NCBI GenBank assembly: GCA_037954325.1
Contig: JBBMNZ010000097.1
Location: forward strand, 37,501 to 101,500
DNA from: Fistularia commersonii
Lineage: Eukaryota > Chordata > Actinopteri > Syngnathiformes > Fistulariidae
Length of the DNA: 64,000 nucleotides
Reading direction: 5' to 3'
Shown one piece after another: positions 52,212 through 64,000 of this stretch. The notes under the pieces are model-generated. The model saw only the letters and a program-made list of their open reading frames with translations. It was not told the DNA's origin and made no database searches. A program made the position numbers and the translations under genes. The stretch's first letter is position 1. Every line of letters starts with the position of its first letter.

Positions 52212-53160
52212 CACACCTTAACTCATCATAGCTGTGCTAATAGCATTAGCCGAAACGCATCCACAACTAAACAAACATTAGCTCTTCCACTCATTCACAT
52301 GTGTGTGCCCAATGGTCCGGGAGCTCCAATCATACGTCCGGGGGATCTATGTCCGGAGAATGCTCATATTAGCCCATCTAAGGGGTTCTGCTGCCCCCAA
52401 GCTTCCCCGCCTCTGAGTGGAGAAACAATACTTCCGCTACTCCGCTCCTCCGCTTCTCAGCTCCACCGCTCTTCCGCTATGGGCCCTGGTACTCCCCCCC
52501 TCCACCTAAATAAACTCGCACACATACACACACAAGAACACACTGACACACAAACACACAAAGACACACACACAGCTCAGCTCCACCGCTCCTCCGCTTT
52601 GGGCCCTGGAATTCCCGAACCGCTTGACATAAGCGAATCACGGGCCGGGCTTCTGCCCTCCTCCGCTCCTCAGCTCATCCGCTCTTGGCACTGGTACTCC
52701 CTGTCTGCGACCCCCCCCCCCCACCAAAACAACCTCACTCACACAAACACACAAAGACACTCACACACACACACAGACACACACACACCTTAAGTCTTCA
52801 TAGCTGTGCTAATAGCGTTAGCCGAAAAGCATCCACAACCAAACAAACATTAGCTCATCCAATCATTCACAAGTATGTACCAAGAGGTCCGGGAGCCCCG
52901 GTCATACGTCCGGGAGAGCGATGTCCATAGAAGGCTCATATTGGCCAGTCTAAGGGGTCCTGCTGCCCCAAAGCTTCCCCGCCTTTGAGAAGAGAAACAT
53001 AAGTCTGCTCCTCCGCTCCTCCGCTCCACCGCTCCACCGCTTCTCCGTTCTTCCACTCATCCGCTCCGCCGCTGATCCGCTCCGGGCCTTAGTACTCCAG
53101 AACTGCTGGACATAAGCGAATCAGGCTGCAAGCCCTGTTACTCCCTATCCGCGGGACTCT
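46661..53160. repeat. composite satellite with multiple CA arrays
   Basis: Repeated units of CTCCG block, GGGCCCTGGTACTCC spacer, poly-C, CTAAACAAACTCTCACAC, CA array, spacer TTAACTCATCATAGCTG and module M (often complete with GGTCCGGGAGCTCC and AAGCTTCCCCGCCTC). Groups of units recur in the same order; for example the CTGTCACAC-type array after CCCTGGTACTCCGTGTCC is seen near 47571 and 49116 and a relative near 51313. No gene is supported; long His-Thr or Pro-Ser frames are artefacts. Confidence 0.88.
47841..48235. mobile_element. unclassified dispersed repeat inserted in satellite
   Basis: About 395 bp of AT-rich sequence beginning AGAATAAGAATCAGAACAAC and CTTTATTAATCCCGAAGG, a word widespread in fish genomes, with internal copies of GTAGCTGTTATGAGATGA and ATTGCACA. 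The empty site, GGAGAATTATGGGACGTG, is at about 49393. Class (LINE tail, SINE or DNA transposon) cannot be decided here. Confidence 0.6.
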
Positions 53161-56100
53161 GTCGAAATATGGACCGTGCTTCCCCTCTCCTCCACTCCTC
53201 CGCTCCTCCGCTCTTCCGCTCCTCCTCTCCTCCGCTCCTCCGCTTCTCCGCTCCTCCGCTCCTCCGCTCCTCCGCTCCTCCGCTCCTCCGGTCCTCCGCT
53301 CCTCCGCTCCTCCGCTCCTCCGCTCCTGGCCCTGGTACTCCTGAACTGCTGGACATAAGCGATTCAGGCTCCAAACCCTGGTACTCCCCTTCCGCGGGAC
53401 TCAGGCGAATTGTCGGACGGGCTTCCGCTCTCCTCCGCTCCTCCGCTCCTCTGCTCTTCCGCTCCTCCGTTCCTCCGCTCCTCCGCTCCTCCGCTCCTCC
53501 GCTCCTCCGCTCCTCCGCTTCTCCGTTCTTCCGCTCATCCGCTCCGCCGCTCATCCGCTGCTGGCCCTGGTACTCCTGAACTGCTGGACCTGGGCGAATC
53601 AGGCTCCAGGCCCTGGTACTCCCTCTCCGCGGGACTCAGGTGAATTGTCGGCCGGGCTTCCGCTCTCCTCCGCTTCTCTTCTCATCCGCTCCTCCGCTCC
53701 TCCGCTCAAGTTCCTAGTACTCCTGACCGTTGGATATAAGTGAACCTGCTCAAGGCCCTGGTACTCCCAATCCGCGGGACTCTGGCGAAATGTGGACCGT
53801 GCTTCCCCTCTCCTCCGCTCCTCCACTCATCCGCCCCTCCGCTCCTTTGCTCCTCCGCTCCTCCGCAATGGCCCTGGTACTCCTGAACTGCTGAACATCA
53901 TTTAATCACGCTACAGGCCCTGGTACTCCCTTTCTCCGGGATTTAGGCATATTGTGGTCCATGCTTCCACTCTCCTCCGCTCCTCCGCGCCTCTGCTCCT
54001 CCGCTCCTCCGCTCCTCCGCTCCTCCGCTTCTCCGTTCTTCCGCTCATCCGCTCCGCCGCCCATCCGCTACTGGCCCTGGTACTCCTGAACTGCTGGACC
54101 TGGGTGAATCAGACTCCAGGCCCTGGTACTCCCTCTCCGCGGGACTCAGGTGTATTGTCGGCCGGGCTTCCGCTCTCTTCCGCTTCTCCTCTCATCCGCT
54201 CCTCCGCTCCTCCGCTCCTTTGCTCCTCCGCTCCACCGCTTCTCCGTTCTTCCGCTCATCCGCTCTGCCGCTCATCCGCTCCTGTCCCTGGTACTCCTGA
54301 ACTGCTGGACATAAGCGATTCAGGCTCCAGACCCTGGTACTCCCCTTCCGCGGGACTCAAGCGAATTGTCGGCCGGGCTTCCGCTCACCTCCGCTCCTCC
54401 GCTCCTCCGCTCCTCCGCTCCTCCGCTCCTCCGCTCCTCCGCTCCTCCTCTCTGGGCCCTGGTACTCCTGAACTGCTTGCCATAGGCATATAAGGCTCCA
54501 GGCCCTGGTGCTCCCAATCCGCGGGCTTCCGCTCACCTCCGCTCCTCCGCTCATCCGCTCATCCGCTCCTCCGCTCCCCCGCTCCTCCGCTCAAGGCCCT
54601 GGTACTCCCTATCCGTGTGACTTAGGCGAATTGTCGGCCAGGCTTCCGCTCACCTCCGCTCCTCCGCTCATCCGCTCCTCCGCTCCTCCGCTCCTCCGCT
54701 CCTCCGCTCCTCCACTCTTCTGCTCATCTGCTCCTCCGCTCCCCCGCTCCAGGCCCTGGTACTCCCAATCCGCGGGACTTAGGCGAATTGTCGGCCGGGC
54801 TTCCGCTCTCCTCCGCTTCTCCTCTCATCCGCTCCTCCGCTCCGGGCCCTGGTACTCCTGAACTGCTAGACATAAGCGATTCAGGCTGAAGGCCCTGTTA
54901 ATCCCCTTCCGCAGGACTCAGGAGAATTGTCGGCTGGGCTTCCGATCTCTTCCGCTTCTCCCCTCCTCCGCACCTCCGCTCCTCCGCTCCTCTGCTCATC
55001 TGCTCCTCCGCTCCCCCGCTCCAGGCCCTGGTACTCCCAATCCGCGGGACTTAGGCGAATTGTCGGCCGGGCTTCCGCTCTCCTCCGCTCCTCCGCTCCG
55101 GCCCTGGTACTCCTGAACTGCTGGACATAAGCGAAACAGGCTCCAGGCCCTGGTACTCCCTTTCCGCGGGACTAAGGCAAAAAGTGGGCCGGGCTTCCGC
55201 TCTCCTCCGCTCCTCCGCTCCTCCACTCATCCAACCCTCCGCTCGTCCGCTCCTCCGCACCTGGCCCTGGTACTCCTGAATTGTTGAACATCATTAAATC
55301 ACGCTTCAGGCCCTGGTACTCCCTCTAAGCGGGACTCAGGCGAATTGCCGGCCGGGCCTCCGCTCTCCTCCGCTCCTCCGCTCCTCCGCTCCAGCCCTGG
55401 TACTCCTGAACTGCTGGATATCATTAAATCACGCTTCTGGTCCTGGTACTCCCTTTCCGCGGGACTCAGGCGAATTGTCGGCCGGATTCCGCTCTCCTCC
55501 GGTCCTCCGGTCCTCCGGTCCTCCGCTCCTCCGGTCCTCCGCTCCTCCGCTCCACCGCTCCGGCCCTGGTACTCCTGAACTGCTGGACATAAGCGAATCA
55601 GGCTCCAGGCCCTGGTACTCCCTCTCCGCGGGACTAAGGCGAATTGTCGGCCGGGCTTCCGCTCTCCTCCGCTTCTCCGCTCCTCCGCTCCTCCGCTCCT
55701 CCGCTCCTCCGCTCTAGGCCCTGGTACTCCTGAACTGCTTGCCATAAGCGAATCAGGCTCCAGGCCCTGGTACTCCCAATCCGCGGGACTCAGGCGAAAT
55801 GTGGGCCGGGCTTCCGCTCTCCTCCGCTCCTCCGCTCCTCCACTCCTCCGCTCCTCCGCTCTGGCCCTGGTACTCCTGAACTGCTGGACATAAGCGAAAC
55901 AGGCTCCAGGCCCTGGTACTCCCTTTCCGCGGGACTTAGGCGAATATTCGGCCGGGCTTCCGCTCACCTCCGCTCCTCCGCTCCTCCGCTCCTCCGCTCC
56001 TCCGCTCCTCCTCTCTGGGCCCTGGTACTCCTGAACTGCTTGCCATAGGCATATCAGGCTCCAGGCCCTGGTACTCCCAATCCGCGGGACTAAGGCAAAA

Positions 56101-58961
56101 AGTGGGCCGGGCTTCCGCTCTCCTCCGCTCCTCCGCTCCTCCGGTCCAGCCCTGGTACTCCTGAACTGCTGGATATCATTAAATCACGCTTCTTGTCCTG
56201 GTACTCCCTTTCCGCGGGACTCAGGCGAATTGTCGGCCGGATTCCGCTCTCCTCCGGTCCTCCGGTCCTCCGGTCCTCCGGTCCTCCGGTCCTCCGCTCC
56301 TCCGCTCCTCCGCTCCTCCGCTCTAGGCCCTGGTACTCCTGAACTGCTTGCCATTAGCGAATCAGGCTCCAGGCCCTGGTACTCCCAATCCGCGGGACTC
56401 AGGCGAAATGTGGGCCGGGCTTCCGCTCTCCTCCGCTCATCCGCTCCTCCACTCCTCCGCTCCTCCGCTCCGGCCCTGGTACTCCTGAACTGCTGGACAT
56501 AAGCGAAACAGGCTCCAGGCCCTGGTACTCCCTTTCCGCGGGACTTAGGCGAATATTCGGCCGGGCTTCCGCTCACCTCCGCTCCTCCGCTCCTCCGCTC
56601 CTCCGCTCCTCCGCTCCTCCGCTCCTCCTCTCTGGGCCCTGGTACTCCTGAACTGCTTGCCATAGGCATATCAGGCTCCAGGCCCTGGTACTCCCAATCC
56701 GCGGGACTAAGGCGAATTGTCGGCCGGGCTTCCGCTCTCCTCCGCTTCTCCGCTCCTCCGCTCCTCCGCTCCTCCGCTCCTCCGCTCCTCCGCTCTAGGC
56801 CCTGGTACTCCTGAACTGCTTGCCATAAGCGAATCAGGCTCCAGGCCCTGGTACTCCCAATCCGCGGGACTCAGGCGAAATGTGGGCCGGGCTTCCGCTC
56901 TCCTCCGCTCCTCCGCTCCTCCACTCCTCCGCTCCTCCGCTCTGGCCCTGGTACTCCTGAACTGCTGGACATAAGCGAAACAGGCTCCAGGCCCTGGTAC
57001 TCCCTTTCCGCGGGACTTAGGCGAATATTCGGCCGGGCTTCCGCTCACCTCCGCTCCTCCGCTCCTCCGCTCCTCCGCTCCTCCGCTCCTCCTCTCTGGG
57101 CCCTGGTACTCCTGAACTGCTTGCCATAGGCATATCAGGCTCCAGGCCCTGGTACTCCCAATCTGCGGGACTAAGGCAAAAAGTGGGCCGGGCTTCCGCT
57201 CTCCTCCGCTCCTCCGCTCCTCCACTCATCCAACCCTCCGCTCGTCCGCTCCTCCGCACCTGGCCCTGGTACTCCTGAATTGTTGAACATCATTAAATCA
57301 CGCTTCAGGCCCTGGTACTCCCTTTCCGCGGGACTCAGGCGAATTGTCGGCAGGATTCCGCTCTCCTCCGCTCCTCCGCTCCTCGGCTCCTCCCCACCTC
57401 CGCTCCTCCGCTCCTCCGCTCCTCCGCTCCTCCGCTTCTCCGCTCCTCCACTCCTCCGCTCCTCCGCTCCTCCGCTTCTCCTCTCATCCACTCCTCCGCA
57501 CCTCCGCTCCGGGCCCTGGTACTCCTGAACTGCTGGACATAAGCGAATCAGGCTCCAGGCCCTGGTACTCCCTTTCCGCGGGACTTAGGCGAATATTCGG
57601 CCGGGCTTTCGCTCATTCCGGCTCCTCCGCTCCTCCGCTCCTCCGCTCCTCCGCTCCTCCGCTCTGGGCCCTGGTACTCCTGAACTGCTTGCCATAAGCG
57701 AATCAGGCTCCAGTCCCTGGTACTCCCTTTCCGCGGGACTCAGGCAAATTTTCGGCCGGATTCCGCTCTCCTCCGCTCATCCGCTCCTCCGCTCCACCAC
57801 TTAAACGTTCTTCTGCTCATCCGCTCCTCCGCTCCGGGCCCTGGTACTCCTGAACTGCTGGACATAAGCGAAACAGGCTCCAGGCCCTGGTACTCCCTTT
57901 ACGCGGGACTTAGGCGAATATTCGGCCGGGCTTCCGCTCACCTCCGCTCCTCCGCTCCTCCGCTCCTCCGCTCCTCCGCTCCTCCTCTCTGGGCCCTGGT
58001 ACTCCTGAACTGCTTGCCATAGGCATATCAGGCTCCAGGCCCTGGTACTCCCAATCCGCGGGACTAAGGCAAAAAGTGGGCCGGGCTTCCGCTCTCCTCC
58101 GCTCCTCCACTCATCCAACCCTCCGCTCGTCCGCTCCTCCGCTCCAGCCCTGGTACTCCTGAACTGCTGGATATCATTAAATCACGCTTCTGGTCCTGGT
58201 ACTCCCTTTCCGCGGGACTTAGGCGAATTGTCGGCCGGGCTTCCGCTCACCTCCGCTCCTCCGCTCATCCGGTCCTCCACTCATCCGCCCCTCCGCTCCT
58301 TCGCTCCTCCGCACCTGGCCCTGGTACACCTGCATTGCTGAACATCATTAAATCACGTTTATGGACCTGGTACTCCCTCTCCGCTGGAGTCAGGCGAATT
58401 GTCGACCGGGCTTCCGCTCTCCTAAGCTCATCCGCTCATCCGCTCCTCCGCTCCTCCGCTGTGGGCCCTGGTACTCCGGAACCGCAGGACATAAGCGATT
58501 CAGGCTCCAGGCCCTGGTACTCCCTTTCCGCGGGACTCAGGCAAATTTTCGGCCGGATTCCGCTCTCCTCCGCTCATCCGCTCCTCCGCTCCACCACTTA
58601 AACGTTCTTCTGCTCATCCGCTCCTCCGCTCCGGGCCCTGGTACTCCTGAACTGCTAGACATAATCGAATCAGGTACCAGGCCTTGGTACTCCCTCTCCG
58701 CGGGACTTAGGCGAATTTTCGGCCGGGCTTCTGCTCACCTCCGCTCCGCCGCTCATCTGCTCCTCCGCTCCTCCGCTCCTCCGCTCCTCCGCTCCTCCGC
58801 TCTTCTGCTCATCTGCTCCTCCGCTCCCCCATTCCGGGCCCTGGTACTCCCAATCCGCGGGACTTAGGCGAATTGTCGGCCGGGCTTCCGCTCTCCTCCG
58901 CTTCTCCTCTCATCCGCTCCGCCGCTCCTCCGCTTCGGGCCCTGGTACTCCTGAACTGCTA

Positions 58962-60289
58962 GACATAAGCGAATCAGGCTCCAGGTCCTGGTACTCCCTC
59001 TCCGCGGGACTCAGGCGAATTGCCGGCCGGGCTTCCGCTCTCCTCCGCTCCTTCGCTCCTCCGCTCCTCCGTTCTGGCCCTGGTACTCCTGAACTGCTGG
59101 ACATAAGCGAATTAGGTTCCAGGCCCTGGTACTCCCTCTCCGCGGGACTTAGGCGAATTTTTGGCCGGGCTTCCGCTCTCCTCCGCTCTTCCGCTCCTCC
59201 GGTCATCCGCTCATCCGCTCCGGGCCCTGGTACTCCGGACCGCTTGACATAAGTGAATCAGGCTCCCAGCCCTGGTACTCACAATCCGCGCGACATAGGG
59301 GAAATGTGGGCCGGGCTTCCGCTCTCCTCCGCTCCTCCGCTCCTCCGCTCCTCCGCTCATCCGCTCCTCCGCTCATCCGCTCATCCGCTCCTCCGCTCCT
59401 CCGATCCTCCGCTCCAGGCCCTGGTACTCCTGAACTGCTGGACATAAGTGAATCAGGCTCCAGGCCCTGGTACTCCCTCTCCGCGGGACTCAGGCGAATT
59501 GCCGGCCGGGCTTCCGCTCTCCTCCACTCCTCCGCTCATCCACTCATCCGCCCCTCCCCTCCTCCGCTCCTCCGCACCTGGCCCTGGTACTCCTGAATTG
59601 CTGAACCTCATTAAATCACGCTTCAGGCCCTGGTACTCCCTTTCCGCGGGACTCAGGCGAATTGTCGGCAGGATTCCGCTCTCCTCCGCTCCTCCGCTCC
59701 TCGGCTCCTCCCCACCTCCGCTCCTCCGCTCCTCCGCTCCTCCGCTCCTCCGCTTCTCCGCTCCTCCACTCCTCCGCTCCTCCGCTCCTCCGCTTCTCCT
59801 CTCATCCACTCCTCCGCTCCTCCGCTCCTGGCCCTGGTACTCCTGAACTGCTGGACATAAGCGACTCAGGTTCTAGGCCCTGGTACTCCTTCTCCGTGGG
59901 ACTCAGGCGAATTGCCGGCCGGGCTTCCGCTCTCCTCAGCTCATCCGCTCATCCGCTCATCCGCTCATCCGCTCATCCGCTCCTCCGCTCCTCCGCTCCT
60001 CCGCTCCTCCGCTCCTCCGCTCCACCGCTCCGGCCCTGGTACTCCTGAACTGCTGGACATAAGCGAATCAGGCTCCAGGCCCTGGTACTCCCTCTCCGCG
60101 GGACTAAGGCGAATTGTCGGCCGGGCTTCCGCTCTCCTCCGCTTCTCCGCTCCTCCGCTCCTCCGCTCCTCCGCTCTAGGCCCTGGTACTCCTGAACTGC
60201 TTGCCATAAGCGAATCAGGCTCCAGGCCCTGGTACTCCCAATCCGCGGGACTCAGGCGAAATGTGGGCCGGGCTTCCGCTCTCCTCCGC
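58962..60289. repeat. higher-order satellite repeat, copy 1
   Basis: 1328 bp that recur 1654 bp downstream. All translated frames compared are identical in both copies. Confidence 0.88.
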
Positions 60290-60615
60290 TCCTCCGCTCC
60301 TCCACTCATCCAACCCTCCGCTCGTCCGCTCCTCCGCACCTGGCCCTGGTACTCCTGAATTGTTGAACATCATTAAATCACGCTTCAGGCCCTGGTACTC
60401 CCTTTCCGCGGGACTCAGGCGAATTGTCGGCAGGATTCCGCTCTCCTCCGCTCCTCCGCTCCTCGGCTCCTCCCCACCTCCGCTCCTCCGCTCCTCCGCT
60501 CCTCCGCTCCTCCGCTTCTCCGCTCCTCCACTCCTCCGCTCCTCCGCTCCTCCGCTTCTCCTCTCATCCACTCCTCCGCACCTCCGCTCCGGGCCCTGGT
60601 ACTCCTGAACTGCTG

Positions 60616-61943
60616 GACATAAGCGAATCAGGCTCCAGGTCCTGGTACTCCCTCTCCGCGGGACTCAGGCGAATTGCCGGCCGGGCTTCCGCTCTCCTCC
60701 GCTCCTTCGCTCCTCCGCTCCTCCGTTCTGGCCCTGGTACTCCTGAACTGCTGGACATAAGCGAATTAGGTTCCAGGCCCTGGTACTCCCTCTCCGCGGG
60801 ACTTAGGCGAATTTTTGGCCGGGCTTCCGCTCTCCTCCGCTCTTCCGCTCCTCCGGTCATCCGCTCATCCGCTCCGGGCCCTGGTACTCCGGACCGCTTG
60901 ACATAAGTGAATCAGGCTCCCAGCCCTGGTACTCACAATCCGCGCGACATAGGGGAAATGTGGGCCGGGCTTCCGCTCTCCTCCGCTCCTCCGCTCCTCC
61001 GCTCCTCCGCTCATCCGCTCCTCCGCTCATCCGCTCATCCGCTCCTCCGCTCCTCCGATCCTCCGCTCCAGGCCCTGGTACTCCTGAACTGCTGGACATA
61101 AGTGAATCAGGCTCCAGGCCCTGGTACTCCCTCTCCGCGGGACTCAGGCGAATTGCCGGCCGGGCTTCCGCTCTCCTCCACTCCTCCGCTCATCCACTCA
61201 TCCGCCCCTCCCCTCCTCCGCTCCTCCGCACCTGGCCCTGGTACTCCTGAATTGCTGAACCTCATTAAATCACGCTTCAGGCCCTGGTACTCCCTTTCCG
61301 CGGGACTCAGGCGAATTGTCGGCAGGATTCCGCTCTCCTCCGCTCCTCCGCTCCTCGGCTCCTCCCCACCTCCGCTCCTCCGCTCCTCCGCTCCTCCGCT
61401 CCTCCGCTTCTCCGCTCCTCCACTCCTCCGCTCCTCCGCTCCTCCGCTTCTCCTCTCATCCACTCCTCCGCTCCTCCGCTCCTGGCCCTGGTACTCCTGA
61501 ACTGCTGGACATAAGCGACTCAGGTTCTAGGCCCTGGTACTCCTTCTCCGTGGGACTCAGGCGAATTGCCGGCCGGGCTTCCGCTCTCCTCAGCTCATCC
61601 GCTCATCCGCTCATCCGCTCATCCGCTCATCCGCTCCTCCGCTCCTCCGCTCCTCCGCTCCTCCGCTCCTCCGCTCCACCGCTCCGGCCCTGGTACTCCT
61701 GAACTGCTGGACATAAGCGAATCAGGCTCCAGGCCCTGGTACTCCCTCTCCGCGGGACTAAGGCGAATTGTCGGCCGGGCTTCCGCTCTCCTCCGCTTCT
61801 CCGCTCCTCCGCTCCTCCGCTCCTCCGCTCTAGGCCCTGGTACTCCTGAACTGCTTGCCATAAGCGAATCAGGCTCCAGGCCCTGGTACTCCCAATCCGC
61901 GGGACTCAGGCGAAATGTGGGCCGGGCTTCCGCTCTCCTCCGC
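60616..61943. repeat. higher-order satellite repeat, copy 2
   Basis: Partner of 58962-60289. Similarity ends at the CTCCGCACCTCC variant. The intervening part of the period (about 60290-60615) resembles 57210-57535 at an offset of 3080 bp. Confidence 0.88.
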
Positions 61944-64000
61944 ACCTCCACTCCTCCGCTCATCCGCCCCTCCGCTCCTCCGCTCCGCCGCTCTGGGCCC
62001 TGGTACTCCTGAACTCCTTGCCATAAGCGAATCAGGCTCCAGGCCCTGGTACTCCCAATCCGCGGGACTCAGGCGAAATGTGGGCCGGTCTTCCGCTTTC
62101 CTCCCCACATCCGCTCCTCCACTCATCCGCCCCTCCGCTCCTCCGCACCTGGGCCTGGTACTCCTGAATTGCTGAACATCAATAAATCACGCTTCTGGCC
62201 CTGGTACTCCCTCTCCGCTGGACTCAGGCGAATTGTCGGCCGGATTCCGCTCTCCTCCGCTCATCCGCTCCTCCGCTCCACCGCTTAAACGTTATTTTGC
62301 TCATCCGCTCCTCCGCTCCTCCGCTCCTGGCCCTGGTACTCTTGAACTGCTGGACATAAGCGAATCAGGCTCCAGGACTTGGTACTCCCTCTCCGCGGGA
62401 CTCAGGCGAATTGCCGACCGGGCTTCCGCTCACCTCAGCTCATCCGCTCCTCCGCTCCTCCGCTCCTCCGCTCCTCCGCTCCTCCGCTCCTCCGCTCCTG
62501 CGCTCCTCCGTTCCTCCGCTCCGGCCCTGGTACTCCTGAACTGCTGGACATAGCGAATCAGGCTCCTGGCCCTGGTACTCCCTCTCCGTGGGACTTAGGC
62601 GAATTGTTGGCCGGGCTTCCGCTCTCCTCCGCTCCTCCGCTCCTCCGCTCCTGGGCCCGGTTCTCCTGAACTGCTTGCCATAAGCGAATCAGGCTCGAGG
62701 CCCTGGTACTCCCTTTCCGCGGGACTCAGGCGAGATGTCGGCCGGATTCCGCTCTCCTCCGCTCATCCGCTCCGCCGCTCCACCGCTTAAACGTTCTTCT
62801 GCTCATCTGCTCCTCCGCTCCTCCGCTCCTGGCCCTGGTACTCCTGAACTGCTGGACATAAGCGAATCAGGTTCCAGGACCTGGTACTCCCTCTCCGCGG
62901 GACTCAGGCAAATTGCCGGCCGGGCTTCCGCTCTCCTCAGCTCATCCGCTTATCCGCTCCTCCGCTCCTCCGCTCCTCCGCTCCTCCGTTTCTCCGCTCC
63001 GGCCCTGGTACTCCTGAACTGCTGGACATAGCGAATCAGGCTCCTGGCCCTGGTACTCCCTCTCCGCGGGACTTAGGCGAATTGTTGGACGGGCTTCCGC
63101 TCTCCTCCGCTCCTCCGCTCCTCCGCTCCTCCGCTCTGGGCCCGGTTCTCCTGAACTGCTTGCCATAAGCGAATCAGGCTCCAGGCCCTGGTACTCCCTT
63201 TCCGCGGGACTCAGGCGAGATGTCGGCCGGATTCCGCTCTCCTCCGCTCGTCCGCCCCTCCGCTCCACCGCTTAAACGTTCTTCTGCTCATCCGCTCCTC
63301 CGCTCCTCCGCTCCTGGCCCTGGTACTCCCCCTAACTGCTGGACATAAGCGAATCAGGCTCCAGGTTCTGGTACTCCCTCTCCGCTGGACTAAGGCGAAT
63401 TGTCGGCCGGGCTTCCGCTCTCCTCCGCTCCTCCGCTCCTCCGCTCCTCCGCTCCTCCGCTCCTCCGCTCCTCCGCTCCTCCGCTCCTCCGCTCCTCCGC
63501 TCCTCTGCTCCTCCGCTCTGGGCCCTGGTACTCCTGAACTGCTTGCCATAAGCGAATCAGGCTCCAGGCCCTGGTACTCCCAATCCGCGGGACTCAGGCG
63601 AAATGTGGGCCGGGCTTCCGCTCTCCTCCGCACCTCCACTCCTCCACTCATCCGCCCCTCCGCTCCTCCGCTCCTCCGCTCCTCCGCTCCTCCGCTCCTC
63701 CGCTCCTCCGCTCCTCCGCTCCGCCGCTCTGGGCCCTGGTACTCCTGAACTGCTTGCCATAAGCGAATCAGGCTCCAGGCCCTGGTACTCCCAATCCGCG
63801 GGACTCAGGCGAAATGTGGGCCGGTCTTCCGCTCTCCTCCCCACCTCCGCTCCTCCACTCATCCGCCCCTCCGCTCCTCCGCACCTCGGCCTGGTACTCC
63901 TGAATTGCTGAACATCATTAAATCACGCTTCTGGCCCTGGTACTCCCTTTCCGCGGGACTCAGGCGAATTGTCGGCCGGATTCCGCTCTCCTCCGCTCAT

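Larger units (their letters stand above)
53161..64000. repeat. long GC-rich satellite array without CA arrays
   Basis: A tandem array of units built from GGCCCTGGTACTCC, TGAACTGCTGGACATAAGCG, AATCAGGCTCCA, a second GGCCCTGGTACTCC, TTTCCGCGGGACTCAGG, CGAATTGTCGGCCGGGC and a variable number of the 8-mer CTCCGCTC, roughly 130-200 bp per unit. Variants (TGCTTGCCATAAGCG; GTTGAACATCATTAAATC; AAGGCAAAAAGTGGGCC) alternate in patterns. It is the same family as the spacers at 4.9-6.2 kb. The array runs off the window. Frames on both strands (PPLLRSSA or RRSGGAEE repeats) are not genes. Confidence 0.93.

Noticed and set aside
53169..53579. Long proline/serine- or arginine/glycine-rich frames on both strands throughout 53-64 kb
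   Set aside because: They are translations of a stop-free 8 bp satellite repeat, open in all frames at once, with no unique domain or codon structure.
53161..64000. CENP-B box in the satellite (ATTCGCCTGAGTCCCGC on the minus strand)
   Set aside because: It has the TTCG and central A of the box but CCCG where CGGG is needed, two mismatches at key positions, so it does not qualify.
1..64000. Host genes, tRNA or rRNA genes
   Set aside because: None found: the only tRNA-like matches are the retrotransposon primer sites, and every domain-bearing frame belongs to a mobile element.

Overview
The window looks like one stretch of a ray-finned (teleost) fish genome made almost entirely of repeats. 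I find no host protein-coding gene, tRNA, rRNA or CRISPR array. The fish call is an inference from the mixture seen: vertebrate-type Ty1/copia elements primed from initiator tRNA-Met, RTE-like, Rex1/Babar-like and L1-clade non-LTR elements, a gammaretrovirus-type env, long CA arrays and abundant GC-rich satellite. No species can be named.

Layout. 1-361 and 4836-6763 are a composite satellite (CTCCG-rich minisatellite, unique-looking spacers, a CA array and a roughly 100 bp 'module M'). A complete copia element ('copia-C', 362-4835) with 156 bp LTRs and one unbroken Gag-Pol frame sits inside a module M with a 5 bp target duplication. 6764-11603 is a second copia family ('copia-B', minus strand, 356 bp LTRs). 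11604-20088 is a tangle of L1 tail, GC-rich module, tandem pieces of a third family ('copia-A'), a dispersed 'R unit', TTC/GAA arrays and RTE-like LINE pieces. 20089-26781 holds the most complete copia-A (minus strand, heavily deleted), itself split by a broken retroviral env plus tail and by a Rex1-like fragment. 26782-28905 is L1 and modules. 28906-41157 is a second copy of the 6.3-19.9 kb region, followed by the 3' half of a third copia-B (to 42495), L1 pieces and satellite (to about 46.7 kb). 46.7-53.16 kb is composite satellite with CA arrays. 53.16-64 kb is a long satellite array without CA arrays that shows higher-order repeats.

How the parts relate. The middle of the window is built from a few insertions reshuffled by recombination. 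6.34-19.9 kb and 29.26-41.16 kb are direct copies of each other, copy 2 lacking one internal unit. 16084-17856 and 20089-21849 form an inverted repeat around an RTE LINE. That central LINE looks like a hybrid: its 5' flank matches a LINE inserted into copia-B, while its 3' end matches LINE fragments lying in inverted orientation beside the R unit. The copia-B insertion can be read at three places: its 5' flank (11604, 34518), its 3' flank (42496) and the empty L1 target (28486-28490).

The only element that looks potentially functional is copia-C, whose frame is open, although two usually conserved RNase H residues are changed. The many long frames in the satellite are consequences of a stop-free 8 bp repeat and are not genes. 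Segmental copies this similar can also come from assembly error or retained haplotypes, so copy number and order should be treated as provisional.
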